Assembly: GCF_000321045.1 (NCBI RefSeq)
Contig: NZ_HE578946.1
Location: 448,709-498,031, forward strand
Length of the DNA: 49,323 bases
Source of the DNA: Phytobacter massiliensis JC163
Lineage (GTDB): Bacteria; Pseudomonadota; Gammaproteobacteria; Enterobacterales; Enterobacteriaceae
Reading direction: 5' to 3'
Part shown: positions 16,827 to 23,654 of the stretch, one piece after another
How positions within the stretch are numbered: the stretch's first letter is position 1
Layout of the letters: the number at the start of each line of letters is the position of its first letter
Translations under genes and position numbers: made by a program
The notes under the pieces: model-generated
Told to the model about the DNA's origin: nothing
Database searches by the model: none
The model's input: only the letters and a program-made list of their open reading frames with translations

Positions 16827-18164
16827 ATGGCTCTACAGGAAAAGCTGATCGACTCGCTGGGCAGTTTCGCGACAAAATTCAACAGCTATCGCTATATCAT
16901 GGCGATCAAAGCTTCGTTTATTACTCTGATGCCGGTGATCATTGTCGGCGCGTTTTCCGTTCTGATTTCCAATATGGTGCTGGATCCGAAGAACGGTCTG
17001 GCCAGCTTCCAGTCGCTGTCGTTCCTCGCGGCGCTTAAGCCCATCACCAGCGCCATTAACTACGCCACCCTGAACTTTCTGAATATCGGCGCGGTATTCC
17101 TGATAGGTATTGAGCTTGGGCGCATCAACGGTATCAAAACGCTGTTCCCCGGCCTGCTGGCGGTGATCTGTTTTATCTGCGTCACCCCCACCACCGTCGA
17201 GATGCTGGTGGACGGGCAGATGCATGTCGTGAAAGATGTCCTGCTGCGCCAGTTCTCGGACACCCGCAGCCTGTTCCTCGGCATGTTTATCGCCATTTTG
17301 TCGGTGGAGATTTACTGCTGGCTGGAAAACCGCGACAGCCTGAAAATCAAAATGCCCGATACGGTGCCGCCTAACGTCTCGGCCTCCTTCTCGGCGCTGA
17401 TCCCGGCGATCATTACTACCACCGTCATTGCTACCTTCGGCTTCGTTTTCCATCAGTTAACCGGTATGTATCTGTACGACGCCGTTTATCAGGTCGTGCA
17501 ACAGCCGCTGGAGCGGGTAGTGCAGAGCCTGCCGGGGATCCTGCTGCTAATGTTTGTCGCCCAGCTGTTCTGGGTGATCGGCATCCACGGCAACCAGATG
17601 ATCAAACCGATCCGTGAGCCGCTGCTGCTGGGGGCGATCACCGTCAATATGTCGGCGTTCGAACAGGGCAAAGAGGTGCCGAACATCATCACCATGCCTT
17701 TCTGGGATGTCTACATGAGCATTGGCGGTTCCGGGCTGACCATCGGGCTGCTGATTGCGGTGATGATCGCGACAAAGCGTAAAGAGATGAAAGAGATCGC
17801 CAAGCTTTCCATCGGTCCCGGCATCTTTAACATCAACGAGCCGGTGATATTCGGCATGCCGATCATGCTTAATCCGATCCTCGCGATCCCCTTCATTATC
17901 ACTCCGCTGGTGACCGGCTCGATCGGCTATTTCGCCACGGTTACCGGTTTTGCGGGCAAGGCGGTAGTGATGGTGCCGTGGACCACGCCGCCTCTGGTCA
18001 ACGCCTGGCTCTCTACCGCCGGTTCAATGGGCGCGGTCGTTACCCAGCTTATCTGTATTGTGACCGCCGTTATCATCTACCTGCCGTTTGTGAAAATCGC
18101 TTCACGTCGCGCGGAGCAGGCGCAGCTGCAGGCGGAGTCGGCGACAACCACCAAAAACGCCTAA
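16827..18164 (+). CDS. PTS EIIC, lactose/cellobiose (Chb) family
   Basis: A 445-residue inner membrane permease of the PTS Lac/Chb family, with about ten hydrophobic segments. The family signature FNINEPVIFGMPIMLNP near residue 335 and the segment GIHGNQM are present. It would import and, with IIA and IIB, phosphorylate a beta-glucoside or disaccharide. The frame is open from 16698; ATG 16827 with GAGGT upstream gives the expected start MALQEKLIDSLGSFATK. The GH1 gene follows after 10 bases. A IIB gene lies downstream, but no IIA is seen. Confidence 0.9.
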   Translation: MALQEKLIDSLGSFATKFNSYRYIMAIKASFITLMPVIIVGAFSVLISNMVLDPKNGLASFQSLSFLAALKPITSAINYATLNFLNIGAVFLIGIELGRINGIKTLFPGLLAVICFICVTPTTVEMLVDGQMHVVKDVLLRQFSDTRSLFLGMFIAILSVEIYCWLENRDSLKIKMPDTVPPNVSASFSALIPAIITTTVIATFGFVFHQLTGMYLYDAVYQVVQQPLERVVQSLPGILLLMFVAQLFWVIGIHGNQMIKPIREPLLLGAITVNMSAFEQGKEVPNIITMPFWDVYMSIGGSGLTIGLLIAVMIATKRKEMKEIAKLSIGPGIFNINEPVIFGMPIMLNPILAIPFIITPLVTGSIGYFATVTGFAGKAVVMVPWTTPPLVNAWLSTAGSMGAVVTQLICIVTAVIIYLPFVKIASRRAEQAQLQAESATTTKNA

Positions 18165-18174
18165 GGAGCAGGAC

Positions 18175-19602
18175 GTGAGCACAAAAACTCTCCCTATACC
18201 GCCCGACTTTATCCTGGGGGCTGCGGCTTCCGCCTGGCAAACCGAGGGCTGGAGCGGCAAAAAAGAGGGACAGGACTCCTGGCCCGACCTCTGGTACAAG
18301 CACGATCGTCACGTCTGGCATGACGGCTATGGCCCCGCCGTGGCCACCGATTTTTATCATCGCTTTCGTGAAGATGTTCAGCTAATGAAGCAGGCCGGGC
18401 TGACCCACTACCGTACTTCCATTAACTGGTCGCGCTTTCTGACCGACTACGAGCGTGGCGTGGTGGATGAAGAGTATGCCGCTTACTACGACCAGCTGTT
18501 TGATGAGATGGCGCAAAACGGCATTGTGCCGATGATCTGCCTTGAGCATTACGAGCTGCCGGGCTATCTGCTGGAAACCTACGGCGGCTGGGCCTCAAAG
18601 CATGTGGTGGAGCTTTACCTGCTGTACGCGCAGAGGGTTTTTGAGCGTTTTCATCACAAGGTGACGCGCTGGTTTACCTTCAATGAGCCGATTGTGGTGC
18701 AGACCCGCGTCTACCTTGATGCCCTGCGCTGGCCCTACGAGCAGAACACCGGTACGTGGATGCAGTGGAACCACCATAAAAACCTCGCCACCGCTAAAGT
18801 GGTGAAGCTGTTTCGTGAAAAAGGCTATACGGGAACGGTAGGCTGTATCCTTAACCCGGAAGTGACGTATCCGCGCTCGCGCGCGCCGCATGACCAGCGC
18901 GCCGCGGAAATGTATGACCTGTTTTATAACCGCGTCTTTCTTGACCCGATGGTCAAAGGGGCCTATCCGGCGCAGCTTTTTACCCTGCTGGAAGAGCACC
19001 AGGTGGCGTGGGACTACACCGACGAAGAGCTGGCGATTATTCGTGACAACACCGTCGACGAACTGGGCATCAACCTCTATTACCCGCACCGTGTAAAAGC
19101 CCCTTCCAGGGCATGGCACCCGCAGACGCCGTTTCACCCGGCTTATTATTACGAGCCGTTCGACCTGCCCGGCAGGCGGATGAACCGGTCCCGCGGCTGG
19201 GAAATCGGGCCGTTTATCATTTACGACATGGCGATGCGCCTTAAAAACGAGTACGGCAACATCCCGTGGTTCGTGGCGGAAAGCGGTATGGGCGTGGAGA
19301 ACGAAGGCCAGTTTCGCAATGGGCAGGGCACCATTGAAGACGACTACCGCATCGCCTTTATCAGCGAACATCTCTACCACACCCTGCGCGCCCGGCAAGA
19401 CGGCGCCAACTGTCAGGGCTATATGCTGTGGGCTTTTACCGACAACGTCTCGCCGATGAACGCCTTCAAAAACCGCTATGGGCTGGTGGAGATCGATCTG
19501 CAACACAACCGCGACCGGCGACCTAAAAAATCACTGGCCTGGTATCGCCGCTTAAGCGACGAGCGTCAGTTAACGCTCATCCTCGACGACGAATGGAAAT
19601 AA
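18175..19602 (+). CDS. 6-phospho-beta-glucosidase, glycoside hydrolase family 1
   Basis: A 475-residue GH1 enzyme. It should hydrolyse the phosphorylated beta-glucoside delivered by the co-encoded PTS. The acid/base glutamate is E171 in FTFNEP and the nucleophile is E369 in VAESGMG, where most members read TENG. The N-terminal FILGAAASAWQTEG and the segment LWAFTDN are family features. The segment CLEHYELPGYL is an unusual form of the conserved H-x-LP block. The start is GTG 18175 after AAGGAG, 10 bases from the IIC stop. Substrate cannot be stated; cellobiose, gentiobiose or aryl-beta-glucoside phosphates are possible. Confidence 0.87.
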   Translation: MSTKTLPIPPDFILGAAASAWQTEGWSGKKEGQDSWPDLWYKHDRHVWHDGYGPAVATDFYHRFREDVQLMKQAGLTHYRTSINWSRFLTDYERGVVDEEYAAYYDQLFDEMAQNGIVPMICLEHYELPGYLLETYGGWASKHVVELYLLYAQRVFERFHHKVTRWFTFNEPIVVQTRVYLDALRWPYEQNTGTWMQWNHHKNLATAKVVKLFREKGYTGTVGCILNPEVTYPRSRAPHDQRAAEMYDLFYNRVFLDPMVKGAYPAQLFTLLEEHQVAWDYTDEELAIIRDNTVDELGINLYYPHRVKAPSRAWHPQTPFHPAYYYEPFDLPGRRMNRSRGWEIGPFIIYDMAMRLKNEYGNIPWFVAESGMGVENEGQFRNGQGTIEDDYRIAFISEHLYHTLRARQDGANCQGYMLWAFTDNVSPMNAFKNRYGLVEIDLQHNRDRRPKKSLAWYRRLSDERQLTLILDDEWK

Positions 19603-19611
19603 GGAGCCCTG

Positions 19612-19929
19612 ATGAAACGTATCGTATTGTGCTGTTCTGCCGGTATGTCCACCTCGCTGGTGGTGACAAAGATGGAGAAAACCGCCGCGGAACGCGGGCT
19701 GGATCTGAAAATATACGCCATCGCCGAGCAGAGCCTGCGCGATGAACTACAAAGCCATAGCGCGGAGATTATCGCCGTGCTGTTAGGGCCGCAGGTGCGC
19801 TTTAAGCTGGCGGAGAACAAGAAGCTGACCGACGAGTACAGCATACCTATCGATGTGATCGATTCCGTCGCCTACGGCACGTTAAACGGGGCGAAAGTTC
19901 TCGATCAGGCGCTGAATTTGGTAAGATAG
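19612..19929 (+). CDS. PTS EIIB, lactose/cellobiose (Chb) family
   Basis: A 105-residue cytoplasmic phosphocarrier. The phosphocysteine is C8 in CCSAGMSTS, the P-loop of Chb-type IIB proteins, and VLLGPQVRFKL is a second family block. It passes phosphate from a IIA protein to the sugar bound by the IIC encoded two genes upstream. The start follows AAGGAG, 9 bases after the GH1 stop, so it belongs to the same operon. No IIA gene is linked; a distant ChbA-like protein may serve. Confidence 0.9.
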   Translation: MKRIVLCCSAGMSTSLVVTKMEKTAAERGLDLKIYAIAEQSLRDELQSHSAEIIAVLLGPQVRFKLAENKKLTDEYSIPIDVIDSVAYGTLNGAKVLDQALNLVR

Positions 19930-19935
19930 CGCCCC

Positions 19936-19954
19936 CCACGGGCCGGGCCCGTGG
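19936..19954 (+). terminator. GC-rich palindrome after the PTS operon
   Basis: CCACGGGCC and GGCCCGTGG are perfect 9-base arms around one G, six bases after the IIB stop codon. Only a weak T-rich stretch follows, so termination is likely but not certain. Confidence 0.55.
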
Positions 19955-19975
19955 TTAGCCATCGTTTTCTGCTTT

Positions 19976-20000
19976 GCCTCTTTCACCGGGTGAAAGAGGC
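19976..20000. promoter_or_regulatory. Perfect 25-base palindrome upstream of the GntR gene
   Basis: GCCTCTTTCACC and GGTGAAAGAGGC are perfect 12-base arms around one G, 24 bases before the GntR start codon. It may be an operator for autoregulation or a second hairpin. No T tract follows. Confidence 0.4.
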
Positions 20001-20023
20001 GGGCATTCGTTACAGGTGATATT

Positions 20024-20797
20024 GTGGAAAAAGCCGTTGTCCCGCCGGAAAAAAAACAGTACCAGGAGATTGGCGAAGATCTACGCGCGCAAATTATCCT
20101 GGGGCACTATCCCGTAGGCTCGCGCCTTCCGCCTGAACGCAATATCGCCGAGAAATATGGCGTCAGCCGCACCATCGTGCGCGAAGCCCTATTAATGCTG
20201 GAACTGCAGGGGACGGTGGATATCCGGCAGGGCTCCGGCGTCTATGTGATGCGCATTCCGCAGGAGCATGAAAACGAAGAAGAGCGTTTTTTAAGCAGCG
20301 ACGTCGGACCGTTTGAAATTCTCCAGGCCCGGCAACTGCTGGAGAGCAACATCGCCGCCTTTGCCGCCAAAATGGCGACGCGGGCCGATATCGATAATCT
20401 GCGGCGGATTCTGGAGCAGGAGCAGCGCGCCATCGCCGCGAACGACACCTCTCAGGACAACAGTAAAATGTTCCACCTGGTGCTGGCGGGGGCGTCGCAG
20501 AACCAGATGCTGCTGGCGACCGTCGAGAGTATCTGGCACCACATGGACAGCAGCCCGCTGTGGCAGCAGTTTAACGTGCACATCGCCAGCCGGCCTTACC
20601 GCTTAAAATGGCTGGGAGACCGCCAGACCCTGCTGGCGGCGCTGCGCCGCCGGGACGTAATGGGGGCGTGGCAGGCGATGTGGCAGCATCTGGAGAATGT
20701 CAAAAAGAGCCTGCTGGAGCTTTCCGACGAGGATGCGCCGGACTTTGATGGTTATCTGTTTGAATCGGTGCCTATTTTCCAGGGGAAGCTCATGTGA
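20024..20797 (+). CDS. GntR-family (FCD subfamily) regulator, UxuR-like
   Basis: A 257-residue regulator. The N-terminal winged helix-turn-helix includes LPPERNIAEKYGVSRTIVREAL and ends with QGSGVYV, and an all-helical FCD ligand domain follows. It resembles E. coli UxuR along its whole length: YQEIG near the start, GPFEILQARQLLESNIA, and the C-terminal WQHLENVKKSLLE and FDGYLFES. It is a paralog of the hexuronate regulators, but placed beside a beta-glucoside PTS. Three sites upstream of IIC resemble UxuR operators. GTG 20024 is preceded by AGGTGA. It overlaps the GNAT gene by 4 bases. Confidence 0.87.
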   Translation: MEKAVVPPEKKQYQEIGEDLRAQIILGHYPVGSRLPPERNIAEKYGVSRTIVREALLMLELQGTVDIRQGSGVYVMRIPQEHENEEERFLSSDVGPFEILQARQLLESNIAAFAAKMATRADIDNLRRILEQEQRAIAANDTSQDNSKMFHLVLAGASQNQMLLATVESIWHHMDSSPLWQQFNVHIASRPYRLKWLGDRQTLLAALRRRDVMGAWQAMWQHLENVKKSLLELSDEDAPDFDGYLFESVPIFQGKLM

Positions 20798-21243
20798 ATA
20801 TCGTCCCTTTGTACGATGCGCCGCAGTTCGCAGGACAGGTGACCGACTGGCTGTGGCGTGAATTTGGCGATTCGCTGCCGCGGGATTTCTTCGCCAGCAT
20901 TATTGAACACAGCCAGCGCCCCGGTCAGCTTCCGCTGACGTTTGTGTTAACGGAAGGGGAGCGGCTGCTGGGCACCGTGGGGCTGTGGCGCTGCGATTTA
21001 ATCAGCCGCCAGGATCTCTTCCCGTGGCTCGCCGCGCTCTATGTCGATGAATCCGCCCGCGGGCGCGGACTGGCGCGCCTGCTGCAACAGCACGTTATCG
21101 ACACCGCCCGCAGCATGGGCTTTCACGAACTGCACCTCTATTCCGCCTGCCGGGATTTCTACGAGCGCTTTGGCTGGCGCTATATCGGCGACGGGCTCGA
21201 CTACCCAAACACTTCCGTGCATCTCTACCGTTACGCCCTTTAG
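20794..21243 (+). CDS. GNAT-family N-acetyltransferase
   Basis: A 149-residue protein with the GNAT acetyl-CoA fold: LLGTVGLWRCDL (beta 2-3), LAALYVDESARGRGLARLLQQHV (cited as motif A near residues 82-104, with the RGRGLA loop) and a C-terminal FYERFGWRYIG block. The acceptor is unknown. The start GTG overlaps the GntR stop (GTGA), and an AGGGGA site sits in the end of the GntR gene, so the two are coupled. Its stop overlaps that of convergent galR by two bases. Confidence 0.8.
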   Translation: MNIVPLYDAPQFAGQVTDWLWREFGDSLPRDFFASIIEHSQRPGQLPLTFVLTEGERLLGTVGLWRCDLISRQDLFPWLAALYVDESARGRGLARLLQQHVIDTARSMGFHELHLYSACRDFYERFGWRYIGDGLDYPNTSVHLYRYAL

Positions 21244-22247
21244 TTTTCCTGGGGGGCGATAACGGAATGGCGGCGGACCAGCGTCGGGTTAAACAGGTGG
21301 GTAATTTCCGGGGCGGGGCGGTTTTCCGAGAGCGCCAGCGCCAGCTCTGCCGCCTGAGTCGCCATCGTGACGATAGGGTAGCGCACGGTCGTTAACCGCG
21401 GGCGAACGTAGCGCGAGATCAGCACATCATCAAAGCCAATGAGCGAGATTTCCCCCGGCACATCGATACCGTTATCGTTAAGTACCCCCATCGCCCCGGC
21501 GGCCATTGAGTCGTTATAGCAGGCGACGGCGGTAAAATTCCTGCCCCGGCCAAGCAGTTCGGTCATGGCCTGTTCGCCGCCGCTCTCGTCCGGCTCGGCA
21601 AAGGTCACCAGCCGGTCATTACAGGGCAGGCCGTTCTCTTTCAGCGCGTCGTAATAGCCCTGTAGCCTGTCGTCGGCATCTGAAATGTCGTGGTTAGAGC
21701 AGAGATAGCCAATCCGCGTATGGCCCTGCTGAATCAGGTGGCGCGTCGCCAGCCACGCGCCGTAGCGGTCGTCCAGCGCCACGCAGCGCGTTTCGAAACC
21801 GGGCACGATACGGTTAATCAGCACCATGCCGGGGATCTGCTTCATCAGCGCGGCCAGGTCATCGTCAGGGATCACTTTCGCGTGCACCACCAGCGCGGCG
21901 CAGCGGTGGCGGATAAGCTGTTCAATGGCGTTACGCTCTTTCTGCTCGTTGTGGTAACCATTGCCAATGAGCAAAAAGTTACCGGTGGCGGAAGCCACCT
22001 GCTCGACGGCTTTCACCATCGCGCCGAAAAAAGGGTCTGAGACATCCCCTACCACCAGCCCCACCGTTTCGGTGGACTGCTGCGCCAGCGCGCGGGCATT
22101 GGCGTTAGGGTGATAATTGAGACTTTCCATTGCGCTGTTCACCGCCAGGCGGGAGGCTTCACTGGCTTTCGGCGAATCGTTGATTACGCGGGAGACCGTG
22201 GCGACGGAAACGCCTGCCAGCCGGGCTACATCTTTTATGGTCGCCAT
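21240..22247 (-). CDS. galR: Galactose operon repressor GalR
   Basis: A 335-residue LacI/GalR-family repressor. The N-terminus MATIKDVARLAGVSVATVSR is that of GalR, followed by the sugar-binding core (CYNDSMAAGAM, LIGFDDVLISRYVRP). E. coli GalR is 343 residues, and the difference lies at the C-terminus. GalR represses galactose transport and catabolism genes, released by galactose. Conserved position (lysA-galR-omr-aas, as in E. coli, apart from the insertions) supports this over other family members. A palindromic operator lies just upstream of the start, suggesting autoregulation. Confidence 0.93.
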   Translation of the reverse strand: MATIKDVARLAGVSVATVSRVINDSPKASEASRLAVNSAMESLNYHPNANARALAQQSTETVGLVVGDVSDPFFGAMVKAVEQVASATGNFLLIGNGYHNEQKERNAIEQLIRHRCAALVVHAKVIPDDDLAALMKQIPGMVLINRIVPGFETRCVALDDRYGAWLATRHLIQQGHTRIGYLCSNHDISDADDRLQGYYDALKENGLPCNDRLVTFAEPDESGGEQAMTELLGRGRNFTAVACYNDSMAAGAMGVLNDNGIDVPGEISLIGFDDVLISRYVRPRLTTVRYPIVTMATQAAELALALSENRPAPEITHLFNPTLVRRHSVIAPQEN

Positions 22248-22259
22248 AGCGTACCTTCT

Positions 22260-22275
22260 GGGTAAACGTTTACAC
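22260..22275. promoter_or_regulatory. GalR-type operator upstream of galR
   Basis: GGGTAAACGTTTACAC is a 16-base palindrome with central CG, broken only at one pair, and matches the GalR/GalS consensus GTGTAAACGNTTACAC. It is 13 bases upstream of the galR start codon. Confidence 0.75.
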
Positions 22276-22362
22276 TGCCTTTAATGTTACGGAAAAGCGT
22301 GGGGTAATCAAGGAGAGGGGGAGCAGACTTTCTGAGGGATTAAACGGCAGGTCACAAAAATA

Positions 22363-22379
22363 GTTTACATATTGTAAAC
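22363..22379. promoter_or_regulatory. Candidate HigA operator 1
   Basis: GTTTACATATTGTAAAC is a perfect inverted repeat with 7-base arms. It lies 53 bases before the toxin start and is a likely autoregulatory site for the antitoxin. Confidence 0.6.
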
Positions 22380-22403
22380 AATGAAATGCAGTGCTATGGT
22401 GTC

Positions 22404-22414
22404 CACATAATGTG
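22404..22414. promoter_or_regulatory. Candidate HigA operator 2
   Basis: CACATAATGTG is a perfect 11-base inverted repeat just upstream of the toxin gene, probably within its promoter region. Confidence 0.35.
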
Positions 22415-22431
22415 AATACATGGAGCGTATG

Positions 22432-22743
22432 ATGCATGTTATTTCCAAAGAGCCCTTTGACGAAGCTGCGAAGCGGTATCCTAACGATTCATTTGCCATA
22501 CGGGCGCTGTACCGCTTAATGCGTGAGACTGATTTTTCATCGCCTGCAGAGATGAGAGCATTGATACCGAGCCTGGATAACTTCAAATACCGGAACAAAT
22601 GGTGGGTGCTGGACGTAGGAGGCAACAATCTACGGGTTATTGCCTATATCAATTTTACGAATAAGCGCTTTTATGTAAAACACATCACTTCCCACGCTGA
22701 ATACGACAAGTTGACCCGCTATTACAGGGAAAATAGAGAATGA
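22432..22743 (+). CDS. higB: HigB-type toxin (mRNA interferase, RelE superfamily)
   Basis: A 103-residue small basic protein of the HigB family, ribosome-dependent mRNA endonucleases. PSLDNFKYRNKWWVLDVGGNNLR is cited as residues about 46-68; the core DNFKY, the GGNNLRV strand and the C-terminal HAEYDKL closely resemble E. coli HigB (YgjN). ATG 22432 is chosen because MHVISKEPF matches the E. coli start and GGAG lies six bases upstream; in-frame ATGs at 22420 and 22429 are alternatives. The stop overlaps the antitoxin start (ATGA). In the HigBA type the toxin comes first, as here. Confidence 0.87.
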   Translation: MHVISKEPFDEAAKRYPNDSFAIRALYRLMRETDFSSPAEMRALIPSLDNFKYRNKWWVLDVGGNNLRVIAYINFTNKRFYVKHITSHAEYDKLTRYYRENRE

Positions 22744-23162
22744 ATGCCGATACAACTAAAGCCCTTGAAGCCACAAAGCAACTCGTAGCCGCGGTCCCTT
22801 TTCTTGGGGGGAGTTCCTCCGAGCGTGATTATCATGACGCGCTGGCTTTGGTGGACTATCTCATAGAACACGATGACGAAAATCCGCTGATTGACCTGTT
22901 GGCGAGTAAAATTGCTGACTATGAAGATAACAGCGGCCGTTTCGCTGAGTTCGATGCAGCCATCGCTGAAATACCGGTTGGCGTTGCGCTGTTGCGTACT
23001 CTGATAGATCAGCACAAGTTGACCTATGCCGATCTTAAAGATGAAATCGGGTCTAAATCACTGGTGAGCCAAATCCTCTCCGGGCAGCGTTCTCTGACAA
23101 TTTCTCATATTAAGGCGCTTTCAACGCGCTTCGGAGTAAAGCCCGAATGGTTTCTTAATTAG
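22740..23162 (+). CDS. higA: HigA-type antitoxin, Xre-like DNA-binding
   Basis: A 140-residue antitoxin resembling E. coli HigA (YgjM). The N-terminal half carries the helical block ALALVDYLIEHDDENPLIDLL, cited as residues about 33-53. The C-terminal half has a helix-turn-helix: LTYADLKDEIGSKSLVSQIL, then SGQRSLTISHIKALSTRFGV. It neutralises HigB and represses the operon, probably through the inverted repeats at 22363-22379 and 22404-22414. It overlaps higB by four bases. The pair is not at this position in E. coli K-12. Confidence 0.87.
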   Translation: MNADTTKALEATKQLVAAVPFLGGSSSERDYHDALALVDYLIEHDDENPLIDLLASKIADYEDNSGRFAEFDAAIAEIPVGVALLRTLIDQHKLTYADLKDEIGSKSLVSQILSGQRSLTISHIKALSTRFGVKPEWFLN

Positions 23163-23284
23163 CGGATGGCGCGACGCCAAAATATATCGGCAATCATACA
23201 CTTTGCATCTTTGCTTACACTTTGCGAAAGGCTGTTGCCATTGTCCGCTAGTGAAGCGTTCGCCGTCATTGCTACTCTGGCTGT

Positions 23285-23366
23285 CCCAGAGGTATTGATA
23301 GGTGAACTCAACCTACAGGTTGATCATTTCATTACACCAACCTGCGCAGATGCGCAGGTTTTTTTT
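23285..23366 (+). ncRNA. omrB: Small regulatory RNA OmrB
   Basis: The 5' end CCCAGAGGTATTGATAGGTG is the conserved seed region of OmrA/OmrB. The 3' end is a terminator stem (CCTGCGCA/TGCGCAGG) with a run of eight T. The middle and terminator are closer to E. coli OmrB. OmrB is an Hfq-dependent RNA induced by OmpR that represses outer membrane protein mRNAs such as ompT and cirA, and also csgD. The position upstream of aas matches E. coli. Confidence 0.93.
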
Positions 23367-23481
23367 GCCTTAAAGTCAATGTGTAACAGTAAGAACGATT
23401 AGACACACCTCGTTGCACTTAGGCTCATTCCTTTGCGTTTTCCCGGTGGCGACAGGCAGCGGCAGTTGCCACAATCAGGAT

Positions 23482-23566
23482 CCCAGAGGTATTGATAGGT
23501 GAATATTTCAGTACGCATTTCGTACTCATTTCTTGCACCAGCCTGCGCGGATGCGCAGGTTTTTTT
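23482..23566 (+). ncRNA. omrA: Small regulatory RNA OmrA
   Basis: It shares the 5' seed CCCAGAGGTATTGATAGGTG and the terminator stem (CCTGCGCGG/TGCGCAGG, T run) with OmrB. The middle segment, with GTACGCATTTCGTAC forming a stem, matches E. coli OmrA. It is the downstream member of the tandem pair and lies 88 bases before aas. OmrA and OmrB have overlapping targets in outer membrane control under EnvZ-OmpR. Confidence 0.93.
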
Positions 23567-23654
23567 CGTCTGCATTTCGCGCCCGCCACACTTCTCGTGT
23601 AATCTGCCACAATTCACGCATAACCTGTCGAATTGACTGACAAAAGGAGTTGAA

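Noticed and set aside
23166-23402. Open frame overlapping omrB
   Set aside because: It runs across the omrB RNA gene and its promoter and has no ribosome binding site.
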